Assembly (NCBI RefSeq): GCF_000731675.1
Contig: NZ_JMIT01000001.1
Coordinates: 250,712-314,711, forward strand
Origin: Pseudomonas capeferrum
GTDB lineage: Bacteria > Pseudomonadota > Gammaproteobacteria > Pseudomonadales > Pseudomonadaceae
Direction of reading: 5' to 3'
Length of the DNA: 64,000 nucleotides
Part shown: positions 13,539 through 20,923 of the stretch, piece after piece
Position numbering within the stretch: position 1 is the stretch's first letter
How the letters are laid out: every line of letters starts with the position of its first letter
The notes under the pieces: generated by a model
Database searches by the model: none
Seen by the model: the letters and a program-made list of their open reading frames with translations, nothing else
Told to the model about the DNA's origin: nothing
Position numbers and translations under genes: made by a program

Positions 13539-14134
13539 CATTGGCCAAGGAGATCAAGCCGAAGAAGTGCAAGGCACCAGGTTGCGGCAAGCCCTTCAAA
13601 CCAGCCATGACCACGCAGAAGGTGTGCAGCATCGCCTGTGCGCTGGCGATGTCGAAGGATTCGAAGGTGCAGAAGGTGGCGGCCCAGGCCATTACCAAGC
13701 AGGCACGCCAGGACCTCCAGGAACGCCGCGAGAAGTTGAAAACGAAGGGGGAGCACCTACGGGAGGCGCAACAGGCGTTCAACGCATACATCCGCGAGAG
13801 AGATCGTTTGGCGGGTTATGCATGCATCTCCAGCGGGCGACCGCTCGACTGGAACGGCAACGCCGTAGATGCCGGTCACTATCGCAGCACGGGTGCCGCC
13901 CCGCACCTGCGCTTCGACGAGAACAACTGCCACGCACAGTCGAAGCACGACAACCGATACCTATCCGGGAACGTGGCGGACTACCGGATCGGCCTCATCA
14001 AGCGCATTGGCCTGGAAGCTGTAGAGACCCTGGAAAGGGACCAATCAGTCCGGCGCTACACCATCGAAGACCTGCAGGCCATCAAGGCCCTGTACAGGCA
14101 GAAGCTCAAAGACCTGAGGAGGGCTGCAGCATGA
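13535..14134 (+). CDS. ninG: NinG (Rap-like) Holliday junction endonuclease
   Basis: 199 residues. A zinc-ribbon-like start (CKAPGCGKPFKPAMTTQKVC), a long basic coiled coil, then DRLAGYACISSGRPLDWN, AGHYRSTGAAPHLRFDENN and CHAQSKHDNRY, all typical of NinG/Rap. Lambda Rap cleaves Holliday junctions and branched DNA. Expected full length and all metal-binding residues appear present. Coupled to the NinB-like gene by overlapping start and stop. Confidence 0.9.
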   Translation: MTLAKEIKPKKCKAPGCGKPFKPAMTTQKVCSIACALAMSKDSKVQKVAAQAITKQARQDLQERREKLKTKGEHLREAQQAFNAYIRERDRLAGYACISSGRPLDWNGNAVDAGHYRSTGAAPHLRFDENNCHAQSKHDNRYLSGNVADYRIGLIKRIGLEAVETLERDQSVRRYTIEDLQAIKALYRQKLKDLRRAAA

Positions 14135-14277
14135 CACCAGCATGGGGATTCCTGATTTTGGCCACCCTCATGGTGGTGGGTGGTGTGGCGTTGTCCTGGG
14201 CGGGCGCAGTGCGCCGCAAGCGCTGCTACGAAGAATTCATTTTGAGCGAGGCCAAGCGGGCAGGGGGTGGGCAATGA
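14131..14277 (+). CDS. Small membrane protein after ninG
   Basis: 48 residues. One hydrophobic span (WGFLILATLMVVGGVALSWA) is followed by a basic, helical tail (RRKRCYEEFILSEAKRAGG). The start overlaps the ninG stop (ATGA) and the stop overlaps the next start. Function unknown. Confidence 0.55.
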   Translation: MTPAWGFLILATLMVVGGVALSWAGAVRRKRCYEEFILSEAKRAGGGQ

Positions 14278-14819
14278 ACTATCAGAACGTGGTATCGGCA
14301 GTGGTTCGCGCTCTGGCGGCGGAAACGATCAACAGCGCGGGAGGGTGTGACTTCGAGCCGAAGGTTCAAGCGGCCAAGCAGAAGGGCGCCATCGTGGGCA
14401 AGGAGGCTGCATTCCTCTTCGACTGCATGGTGTTCAGCCGGCTTCATAAAAACCTCGCATCGGAGCACTGGCGGCACCTGGTGGCGAAGTACTCGACGCA
14501 CGTCGACAGGAAGCATGCAGCGATCGAGGAAATCACTCGTTCTCATCGCTCGCCGGCGCCAGAGCGTTTCCGCCACTGCGCGATCCTGACCTGGGCCATG
14601 CCCAAGCTGCCAGGTGTGGACGGTAAGCGCAGTACCAGCGTCCTGCCAGCCGCCTGGTACGAGATGGACAACTGGAGCAACGAGCCGCACCCGATCAAGA
14701 CTCAGGAGCGCTGGAGGCGCGATATCCGCAAGGCTCTGGAGCGCGAAGTAGACGCCGCTTTGGTCGAGGCCCAGCACATTCTCGACCATGAAGGCCTTTT
14801 GGTGGCAAATGTCGCTTGA
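14274..14819 (+). CDS. Phage protein in the antiterminator (Q) position
   Basis: 181 residues (MNYQNVVSAVVRALAAETIN...). Mostly helical with basic patches (KHAAIEEITRSHRSPAPERFRH, KTQERWRRDIRKALEREV). No zinc cluster like that of lambda Q was seen, so assignment by motif is not possible. Its place is the argument: last gene of the early rightward operon, followed by a short leader and two tandem intrinsic terminators that late transcription must pass, as Q acts at tR'. It may be a Q-type antiterminator or another late regulator. Confidence 0.5.
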   Translation: MNYQNVVSAVVRALAAETINSAGGCDFEPKVQAAKQKGAIVGKEAAFLFDCMVFSRLHKNLASEHWRHLVAKYSTHVDRKHAAIEEITRSHRSPAPERFRHCAILTWAMPKLPGVDGKRSTSVLPAAWYEMDNWSNEPHPIKTQERWRRDIRKALEREVDAALVEAQHILDHEGLLVANVA

Positions 14820-14884
14820 CGGCGAGTGAGCCAATGAGCCAATATGCGCCCATCCTGTCATTCCTGCGCGTTTAGGAGTGACCA

Positions 14885-14923
14885 ATAGCTTCGGGGGAAG
14901 ACTGGTTCGATTCCAGTGGCTAT
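14885..14923 (+). other. tRNA-T-arm-like double hairpin
   Basis: ATAG and CTAT (14885-14888, 14920-14923) enclose two hairpins. One is CTTC-GGGG-GAAG; the other is ACTGG-TTCGATT-CCAGT, which has the exact form of a tRNA T-arm. No D-arm or matching 5' acceptor strand is present, so it is not a full tRNA gene. It may be a tRNA remnant or a tRNA-like RNA structure near the late-operon start. Confidence 0.45.
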
Positions 14924-15032
14924 GCCGGCTTTCCGGATGGCGGGTTTGTTTGCTCTGGCTGTAGCAGTTTCTGCAGTTCCTCAAATAGATTCGCTGATCG
15001 CAGCAGTTACGTCTGCGAAGGAGGTTAGCTTT

Positions 15033-15143
15033 ATGATGAAAGACGTCTTGGATTTGCTGGTTACACCGGTTTCTCAAGGTTTGTCCGCCGTCTGGTATAG
15101 CTGCGTTGCTGCTGGTGCAATTCCTCTTTCCACACGAGCCTGA
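15033..15143 (+). CDS. Possible 36-residue peptide before the tandem terminators
   Basis: MMKDVLDLLVTPVSQGLSAV... with a strong GAAGGAGG site eight bases before the ATG. The ribosome site is the main support; the peptide has a hydrophobic C-terminal half and no known relatives that I can name. It could be a leader peptide on the late transcript. Overlap with a longer frame starting near 14916 is possible. Confidence 0.4.
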   Translation: MMKDVLDLLVTPVSQGLSAVWYSCVAAGAIPLSTRA

Positions 15144-15156
15144 GCGGCTCACCCAA

Positions 15157-15181
15157 ACCCGGCCAGGCGCCGGGTTTTTAT
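15157..15181 (+). terminator. First of two tandem terminators (tR'-like)
   Basis: ACCCGGC (15158-15164), 5-base loop, GCCGGGT (15170-15176), then TTTTT. Strong intrinsic terminator facing right. Confidence 0.85.
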
Positions 15182-15203
15182 TGCCCGAATAGGGCCTCAA
15201 GAG

Positions 15204-15227
15204 TCCCGGCCACGCGCCGGGATTTTT
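15204..15227 (+). terminator. Second of two tandem terminators (tR'-like)
   Basis: TCCCGGC (15204-15210), 5-base loop CACGC, GCCGGGA (15216-15222), then TTTTT. Nearly identical in stem to the first terminator 46 bp upstream, which suggests duplication. Confidence 0.85.
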
Positions 15228-15448
15228 GTTCCAGCAAGAAACGCAACTGCAGCCAGGGCAGGCCCTAACAGGACAGCCTGGACACTGCTAGCCGGTAGCG
15301 TGGTGTACGGAAAAACACCGGCAGCCCGCGCATCCACTCCCTCACTATGCAGGTGGATGGCGCGAGACTGGACCGGCGAGACTGGTGCATCAGGGTGCCA
15401 GCGCTGGAATGGTCTTCGGCGGACAGGTGGGGAAAGACCCACGCAATT
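15228..15448. other. Region without a convincing gene
   Basis: About 220 bp between the tandem terminators and the end of hicB. A minus-strand open frame here (about 15197-15442) lacks a ribosome site and is arginine/proline-rich, so I leave it out. No clear repeat or promoter seen. Confidence 0.4.
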
Positions 15449-15871
15449 TCAGGCCGGCTCGACAGACACCACCAAGCGTTTGCCGAGCGCGGCCAGGGCG
15501 ATCTCGACTTGCTCGATCTTCGAGCTGTGTTCGAAGTCGAGAAGACGATCCACCTTGCTCTGTACGGCGCCCAGCGTGCGGCACAGATCGGCCTTGCGCA
15601 TACCCTTTTCCCGCATAGCGTTCCACAGCGCGATCTTCGCGTTCACGAGAGCGGACAGCCGGATAACGTGCTGGCCCTCCTTGGCTGGCGACGCAGGCGG
15701 AATAGGGCGCAGCTGGTCGACATAGATCGACAGCGCCACCTCAAGACCTTCAGCAGCCAAGCGCAACAGCTCTTCGAGCGTATCGCCCGCGCTGTGCGCT
15801 TCTGGGATGTCGTCACACGATGACCAGAAAGACCCGGCCTCCTGGGTTACGTTGATTGCATAGTCGTACAT
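15449..15871 (-). CDS. hicB: HicB-family antitoxin
   Basis: 140 residues. The N-terminal part (MYDYAINVTQEAGSFWSSCDD, then HSAGDTLEELLRLAAEGLEV) is the degraded RNase-H-like HicB fold. A C-terminal helix-turn-helix follows (REKGMRKADLCRTLGAVQSKVDRLL region). HicB neutralises HicA and represses the operon. Encoded 46 bp after hicA on the same strand with a GAGGT ribosome site. The pair runs against the surrounding phage late genes, as a self-contained cargo unit. Confidence 0.9.
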   Translation of the reverse strand: MYDYAINVTQEAGSFWSSCDDIPEAHSAGDTLEELLRLAAEGLEVALSIYVDQLRPIPPASPAKEGQHVIRLSALVNAKIALWNAMREKGMRKADLCRTLGAVQSKVDRLLDFEHSSKIEQVEIALAALGKRLVVSVEPA

Positions 15872-15917
15872 GGCATTACCTCAGGGCAGATGTCTTTCGA
15901 GCTCAAAGGGTAGAGCC

Positions 15918-16103
15918 TCAATCCTTGAGGCCCAGTTGTTTGATGATTGCTCTTCTAGTCCCTTCGGCCATCTCCTTGGCCCCGTGGTCTGGAAGGGTTG
16001 TCTGTTTGCCGTTGAAGTAGAGTTTGAAGTGGCTTCCCTTTGCCGTATTCGAAATCTCTACCCCTCTTGCCAACAGCCACCGCTTGAACTCGTTACATTT
16101 CAT
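15918..16103 (-). CDS. hicA: HicA-family mRNA interferase toxin
   Basis: 61 residues with the compact dsRNA-binding-like fold of HicA: KCNEFKRWLLARGVEI, then KGSHFKLYF with the catalytic histidine, then TRRAIIKQLGLKD. The family cleaves mRNA and stops growth unless bound by HicB. A GGAGG ribosome site stands five bases before the ATG. Toxin first and antitoxin second is the usual hicAB order. Confidence 0.92.
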   Translation of the reverse strand: MKCNEFKRWLLARGVEISNTAKGSHFKLYFNGKQTTLPDHGAKEMAEGTRRAIIKQLGLKD

Positions 16104-16141
16104 CTGCCCTCCGTTGTGTGGTTGATGAGTTCAGTATACAC

Positions 16142-16170
16142 CATAAATGATATGATGCAACTCATTTATG
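16142..16170. promoter_or_regulatory. Inverted repeat upstream of hicA (probable HicB operator)
   Basis: CATAAATGA (16142-16150) and TCATTTATG (16162-16170) are perfect 9-bp arms with 11 bp between them, placed between hicA and the divergent holin gene. This fits autoregulation by the HicB helix-turn-helix. Binding could also affect the holin gene promoter. Confidence 0.65.
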
Positions 16171-16198
16171 AGTTATTTGGGATTTATAGGAAACCAAC

Positions 16199-16522
16199 AT
16201 GGCCGAACCAACAAGCGCCGCCGCGAGCGTAGTGCTCGGCAAGTACGGGGTGGTGATGGCTGCATTCATCGGCTCGATCCTCTCCCTGGGTTTCCTGAAG
16301 GATCTGACCCGATTCCAGGCCGCGACTGCCGTTGCCACTGGATTTGGATTCTCGGTCTATCTGACCCAGCCCGTTACCGCCTGGCTCGCCCCGAAGCTTG
16401 ATCTAGCGGTCACCGATGATCTGCTGTGTGGAGTAGCGTTCGTGCTTGGCCTCACCGCAATGAACATCATCCCCGCGCTCAAAGCTGCCATGGGGTCGTT
16501 CGTCACGGCGCGAGGTGCCTGA
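16199..16522 (+). CDS. Phage holin-like membrane protein
   Basis: 107 residues with three hydrophobic segments (YGVVMAAFIGSILSLGFL, AATAVATGFGFSVYLTQPV, LLCGVAFVLGLTAMNIIPAL). This fits a three-span holin similar to the putative 3TM holins of Pseudomonas phages. Holins form holes in the inner membrane to release the endolysin. A TATAGGA ribosome site is upstream. The endolysin and spanin genes are about 23 kb away, after the tail genes. Confidence 0.75.
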   Translation: MAEPTSAAASVVLGKYGVVMAAFIGSILSLGFLKDLTRFQAATAVATGFGFSVYLTQPVTAWLAPKLDLAVTDDLLCGVAFVLGLTAMNIIPALKAAMGSFVTARGA

Positions 16523-16523
16523 T

Positions 16524-16787
16524 ATGAACAACATCCTGGTTTCAGCGATGACGGCCCTGGACGTGTTCCTGTGCGTCATGGTCGTGCTCGCTGCATGCGA
16601 CTACCTACGCAAGGTCCGCCCGGTGGATCAGCCGCTGCTGAGTGTCGCCTTCTACCTGGTGGCCATTGGCGGGTTCGGTGCATTCGTCACCGCTCTGCAA
16701 GGCCACTGGGTCAATCCATTTGGTGTGGTGCTCCACGCTGGGGTGGTGGCCTATGCCTGGGCCCGTCGCGGGCACGTTTTCGGCTGA
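16524..16787 (+). CDS. Second holin-like membrane protein
   Basis: 87 residues. Hydrophobic segments LDVFLCVMVVLAACDYL, LLSVAFYLVAIGGFGAFVTAL and FGVVLHAGVVAYAWA give a three-span topology. Starts two bases after the first holin stop with GAGGTG upstream. Paired holin or holin/antiholin genes are common. Which one triggers lysis cannot be told from sequence. Confidence 0.65.
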   Translation: MNNILVSAMTALDVFLCVMVVLAACDYLRKVRPVDQPLLSVAFYLVAIGGFGAFVTALQGHWVNPFGVVLHAGVVAYAWARRGHVFG

Positions 16788-16857
16788 TCCGCGCCACGCC
16801 CCTCTATGTAGGGCTGATATCATTCCGCATATCGAAGATTCAGCGTGGAGCTTCAAA

Positions 16858-17079
16858 ATGAGCGGCGACGACTACGTGATTGACGAGGCGAGGGGCAAAG
16901 CCTGGGGCAGCCAAAGTGAAGCTCTCGCCTGGTACCAAGCCGAGCTTGCCAGACTTGAGGCGACGCTTGGCGATGCCTGGGATGCTGGCTACTGCTACCG
17001 AGACATGCATGGGAGCAGCAGCGAAGACTACAAGGCCTGCGAGGCATTCGTATCGTCTGTGCTCGCTGATCGCCAGTGA
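16858..17079 (+). CDS. Small phage protein, unknown function
   Basis: 73 residues, acidic (MSGDDYVIDEARGKAWGSQS...). A GGAG site is seven bases upstream. Central helices ALAWYQAELARLEATLG and an aromatic YCYRDMHG stretch. Located between holin genes and the packaging module. A copy of the dispersed inverted repeat follows its stop by 12 bp. Confidence 0.6.
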   Translation: MSGDDYVIDEARGKAWGSQSEALAWYQAELARLEATLGDAWDAGYCYRDMHGSSSEDYKACEAFVSSVLADRQ

Positions 17080-17091
17080 GCTACAGGTAAT

Positions 17092-17130
17092 CCGCGCCAC
17101 AAAATCGATATGCGCTGTTTCGTGGCGCGG
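17092..17130. repeat. Dispersed inverted repeat, copy 2
   Basis: CCGCGCCACAAAA (17092-17104) and TTTCGTGGCGCGG (17118-17130) pair at 12 of 13 positions across a 13-base loop. Located just downstream of the 16858 gene. It has no U-run on either strand, so it is not a typical terminator. Confidence 0.75.
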
Positions 17131-17181
17131 CGTGAATGAGTTCACTTGCTACAGGTCGTTGCCGCGCATGGCTTGCCGGAT

Positions 17182-17460
17182 CTACTCCTGGCTCAGGCCT
17201 GGTTTCGTAGCGGTAAACCCGTTCGAGCCCCCATCAATGCTGTAACCAAGGCGGCGAACGGTTTCGTAGTCGACGCCAGACTCTCTGCTTACCTCCATCC
17301 AAAGGTAGGACTGAATAGGCTGGGTCTGATTTTGGATCAGTCTGTTGCAAGCTTCTTCGATCCGGGCGGCGTCCTGGTTGTCCTGACTTGCCTTGGCTCG
17401 CTTCTTTATGTCGTTGCCCCGATAGCTGTTGCGAGTTACGTAGATTGGATATGAGACCAC
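17182..17460 (-). CDS. Antisense-oriented phage protein before terminase
   Basis: 92 residues from GTG (read as M), reading VSYPIYVTRNSYRGNDIKKR. GGAG stands seven bases before this GTG. The block ACNRLIQNQTQPIQSYLW, then SRESGVDYETVRRLGYS and a GSNGFTA end, looks conserved and HTH-like. It is on the minus strand inside the rightward late region, so it is expressed apart from the late operon. Function unknown. Confidence 0.55.
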   Translation of the reverse strand: MVSYPIYVTRNSYRGNDIKKRAKASQDNQDAARIEEACNRLIQNQTQPIQSYLWMEVSRESGVDYETVRRLGYSIDGGSNGFTATKPGLSQE

Positions 17461-17560
17461 TTCGGCACTCCATGCTGTAGTTGAAAGCCATTGCTTACCA
17501 GCAATGGGCGATATCTTCAAATTCAAGTTAAGCGAGGCACCAAAGTCTCAAGGAATCCCT

Positions 17561-18202
17561 ATGGCGCTGACAGCAAAACAGCAGCGCTTCGTCGACGAGT
17601 ATCTGATAGACCTGAATGCCACGCAGGCCGCTATCCGTGCGGGCTACAGCAAGAAGACGGCACAAGTCCAGAGTGCTCGCCTGTTATCAAATGTTATGGT
17701 TTCTGCCGCGGTAGCCAAAGGCATGGAGTCACGCTCCACTCGTACCGGAATCACCCAGGACATGGTGCTGCGCGAACTAGCCAAGATCGGTTTCAGCGAC
17801 ATCCGAAAGGTGGTCCGCTGGGGTGAGACGATGGTCCGCATGGTTGACGGTGAGGAAGAGTGCGCAGAGGACATGGTTCCGTACCACGGGCTGGCCTTGG
17901 TCGACTCCACCGAGATTGACGATGACACGGCTGCTGCCATCGCTGAGGTATCTCAGGGGCGCGACGGCCTGAAGGTCAAGCTGCACGACAAGAAGGGCGC
18001 TCTGGTCGATATCGGCCGACACCTGGGCATGTTCGTGCCTGCTGGCCATGCCGACCTTGATGCTGAGCTGAAGAGGCTGGAGATCGAGAAGAAGCGCGCC
18101 GAGATCACGCGCCTGCAGGATGGTGGTGGCGACGATGGCCTCGCCCCGCAGCGGGTAGAGGTGGTTGTCCGGGACGCGAGGAAGTCAGATGCCGACGCTT
18201 AA
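17561..18202 (+). CDS. Terminase small subunit
   Basis: 213 residues from MALTAKQQRFVDEYLIDLNA with AAGGA upstream. The AAIRAGYSKKTAQVQSARLLSN block is the helix-turn-helix of the terminase small subunit family that recognises phage DNA ends. A long C-terminal tail contacts the large subunit. The stop overlaps the large subunit start by 14 bases. Confidence 0.93.
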   Translation: MALTAKQQRFVDEYLIDLNATQAAIRAGYSKKTAQVQSARLLSNVMVSAAVAKGMESRSTRTGITQDMVLRELAKIGFSDIRKVVRWGETMVRMVDGEEECAEDMVPYHGLALVDSTEIDDDTAAAIAEVSQGRDGLKVKLHDKKGALVDIGRHLGMFVPAGHADLDAELKRLEIEKKRAEITRLQDGGGDDGLAPQRVEVVVRDARKSDADA

Positions 18203-19490
18203 CGTCCCGCAGTCCAAGTTCATCAACATGCCGCACAAGTTTCGCGGGTTCGTGGCCGGTTTCGGCTCGGGCAAGACCTGGGTAGGCTGCGCTGGCATCT
18301 GCAAACACGTGTGGGAATGGCCACGGATCAACTCCGGCTACTTCGCCCCGACCTACCCGCAGATTCGCGACATCTTCTTCCCGACCATCGAGGAAGTCGC
18401 CTTCGACTGGGGCCTGAAGGTCAAGACAAAGGAAAGCGACAAAGAGGTCGAGTTCTACAGCGGCGGCCAGTACCGCAGCACGACCATCTGCCGCTCGATG
18501 GAGAAGCCGCAGACCATTGTCGGCTTCAAGATCGGGCACGCCTTAGTCGATGAGCTGGACGTCCTGCCCAAGCTCAAGGCCGAGACGGCTTGGCGCAAGA
18601 TCATCGCCCGCATGCGCTACAACGTGGACGGGCTGAAGAACGGCGTAGACGTCACAACGACGCCCGAGGGGTTCAAGTTCGTCTTTCAGCAGTTCGTGAA
18701 GCAGCTGCGCGAGAAGCCGGCGCTGAACGCCATGTACGGCCTGGTGCAGGCGAGCACGTTCGACAACGAGCTGAACCTGCCGCCGGACTACATCCCGTCG
18801 CTGATGGAGTCGTACCCGGCCCAGTTGATCTTGGCCTACCTGAACGGCCAGTTCGTCAACCTGAATGCCGGGTCGATCTACCACGCCTACGACCGCAAGC
18901 TGAACTCCTGTTTCGACACGGTCGAGGCGGGCGAGCCGCTGTTCATCGGCATGGACTTCAACGTCGGCAAGATGGCTGCGATCACGCACGTCAAGCGCGC
19001 AGACGGCAAGCCCAGGGCGGTGGATGAGCTGATCGATGGCTTCGATACCCCGGACATGATCCGGCGCATCAAGGAGCGGTACTGGCGGCACAACGGCAGA
19101 GATTACGAGAAGACCTGCGAGATCAGGATCTATCCCGACGCCTCTGGCGGCTCGCGCAAGTCGGTCAATGCCAGCGAAACGGACATCGCCATCTTGCGCC
19201 AGGCTGGATTCAGTGTGATCGCGCCCGACGCCAACCCCCCCGTGAAAGATCGCATCAACGCCATGAACGCGATGTTCTGCAACGCGAATGGCGAACGCCG
19301 CTACCTGATCAATCCGCTGCGCTGCCCGACCTACGCGGACGGCCTGGAACAGCAGGTGTGGGCACCAAACGGCGAGCCCGACAAGAAGTCCGGCGTGGAC
19401 CACGCGAACGACGCGGGGGGCTACTTCATCCACCACGACTACCCGATCAGCAGGCCGGTCACTCACGTTCCAATCTCGTTCACTTTCTGA
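18189..19490 (+). CDS. Terminase large subunit
   Basis: 433 residues. Walker A GFGSGKT (24-30), Walker B ALVDELD (118-124), and nuclease carboxylates at FIGMDFNVGK (about 251-260), YPDASGGS and DHANDAGGY. This ATP-driven motor packages DNA into the prohead and cuts it. The Walker A variant lacks the common arginine, as in other phage terminases. Full length. Confidence 0.95.
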   Translation: MPTLNVPQSKFINMPHKFRGFVAGFGSGKTWVGCAGICKHVWEWPRINSGYFAPTYPQIRDIFFPTIEEVAFDWGLKVKTKESDKEVEFYSGGQYRSTTICRSMEKPQTIVGFKIGHALVDELDVLPKLKAETAWRKIIARMRYNVDGLKNGVDVTTTPEGFKFVFQQFVKQLREKPALNAMYGLVQASTFDNELNLPPDYIPSLMESYPAQLILAYLNGQFVNLNAGSIYHAYDRKLNSCFDTVEAGEPLFIGMDFNVGKMAAITHVKRADGKPRAVDELIDGFDTPDMIRRIKERYWRHNGRDYEKTCEIRIYPDASGGSRKSVNASETDIAILRQAGFSVIAPDANPPVKDRINAMNAMFCNANGERRYLINPLRCPTYADGLEQQVWAPNGEPDKKSGVDHANDAGGYFIHHDYPISRPVTHVPISFTF

Positions 19491-19498
19491 GGCCATCC

Positions 19499-20923
19499 AT
19501 GCCTAATTTCCTCCCCCGGGCAGAGTACTCGGAGGCCTTGCCCGGCTGGCAGCTGGTCAAGCGCTGCGTGGCGGGCGCCCGCGAGGTGCGCAAGCACGAT
19601 ATCTACCTGCCGATGCCGGACCCGGAGAACAAGTCTCCCGAGAACCAGGCGCGGTACAAGCAGTACAAGAAGCGGGCGATGTTCCTGAACATCACCGGGC
19701 GCACGCGCACTGGCCTGCTGGGCGCCGTCTTCCGCAAGACTGCAGAGCTGGAGTTGCCCGCCGGGGTCGAGTACCTCAAGGAGAATGCCAGCGGCGACGG
19801 AACGAGCCTGGAGCAGCTGTCCAAGGATGCCGTGGGCGAGTGCCTGGACGCCGGTCGGGGTGGGTTCCTTGTGGACTTCCCTGCGGTTGAGGGCGTGTCT
19901 TCTATGGCTGACATGCAGGGGCGCAGCGCGCTAATTCACCACTACGGCGCCGAGTCGATCATCGACTGGGACGAGCAGGTGGTCGATGGCGTGAAGCGCC
20001 TGGTCTATGTCTGCTTGGAGGAACGCGTTTCGGAGTTCAGCGCTGAGAGCCTAGAGCGAACCACTGGAATTCAATATCGCGTCTTGCTGCTGGCCGATGG
20101 GCGTTACATCCAACGCGTGTACAGCGAAGACAAGAGCACCTTTACAGAGACCGAGCCACTCGACAAGAACGGCCAGCCCTTCAATCACATACTGTTCAGC
20201 TTCTACGGCGCCCAGAACAACGACGCGAGCATCGACAAGTCGCCTCTGGAAGACCTGGCTGACGTCAACATCTTGCACTACGGCAATAGCGCCACGGTGG
20301 AGGAGAGCGGCTTCATCAGCAGTCAGCCCACGCTGTTCATCACCACGGACATCACCGCCGACGACTTCGCCAAGCTGAACCCGAACGGCATGCATATCGG
20401 CTCGACCCGCGGCTACAACCTCGGCAAGAGCGGTACCGCAATCTTGGTCCAAGCAACCGAAAGTCAACTGGCTCGGACGCTGCTGAAGGACAAGGAAGAG
20501 CAGATGCTGATGATCGGCGCGCGTATCGTCCAGAAGGCGGGCGGCGCCGAGACTGCTGAGGCCGTGCGCATCCGCTACAGCTCGGACAACAGTGTGCTGG
20601 GCACCATTGCTGGCAACGTGTCTGAGGCCCTCAAGCGGGCCATCCTCGACGCCGAGCGCTTCATGATGGGCGATCCAGACGAGGACGGGACGGTCTTCTG
20701 GCTCAACCAGTCATTCTTCGACGAGACGATGACCGCCCAGGACATCCTGGCCCAGATCCAGCTGTGGCAGCAGGGCTTCATCGCCAAGCGGGATGTACGG
20801 GTCAATCTTCGTCAGGGTGGCGTGCTGGAGGCGGATCGCAGCGACGAGAAAATCGACGATGACCTAGCTCAGCAACCGCCGGTAACCGGCAACGACACCG
20901 GAGAGGGCGGCGATGAGCAGTGA
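19499..20923 (+). CDS. Portal protein (DUF4055 family)
   Basis: 474 residues beginning MPNFLPRAEYSEALPGW. The YKQYKKRAMFLNITGRTRTG region, the FRKTAELELP strand and the long helical C-terminal part match the DUF4055 family, which occupies the portal slot in many siphophages. The portal ring is the DNA channel and head-tail connector. Follows terminase directly. The start is eight bases after the terminase stop. Confidence 0.85.
   Translation: MPNFLPRAEYSEALPGWQLVKRCVAGAREVRKHDIYLPMPDPENKSPENQARYKQYKKRAMFLNITGRTRTGLLGAVFRKTAELELPAGVEYLKENASGDGTSLEQLSKDAVGECLDAGRGGFLVDFPAVEGVSSMADMQGRSALIHHYGAESIIDWDEQVVDGVKRLVYVCLEERVSEFSAESLERTTGIQYRVLLLADGRYIQRVYSEDKSTFTETEPLDKNGQPFNHILFSFYGAQNNDASIDKSPLEDLADVNILHYGNSATVEESGFISSQPTLFITTDITADDFAKLNPNGMHIGSTRGYNLGKSGTAILVQATESQLARTLLKDKEEQMLMIGARIVQKAGGAETAEAVRIRYSSDNSVLGTIAGNVSEALKRAILDAERFMMGDPDEDGTVFWLNQSFFDETMTAQDILAQIQLWQQGFIAKRDVRVNLRQGGVLEADRSDEKIDDDLAQQPPVTGNDTGEGGDEQ

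Noticed and set aside
14850-14925. A complete tRNA gene
   Set aside because: Only the T-arm form is present; no D-arm and the 3' acceptor strand GGCTATG has no partner upstream.
15197-15442. Minus-strand 81-codon frame after the tandem terminators
   Set aside because: No ribosome site, composition like a shadow frame, and it overlaps terminator sequence.
17092-17130. Inverted repeat as an intrinsic terminator
   Set aside because: No T-run on either strand, and the same arms occur inside the rha coding sequence and elsewhere, so a shared repeat is the better reading.
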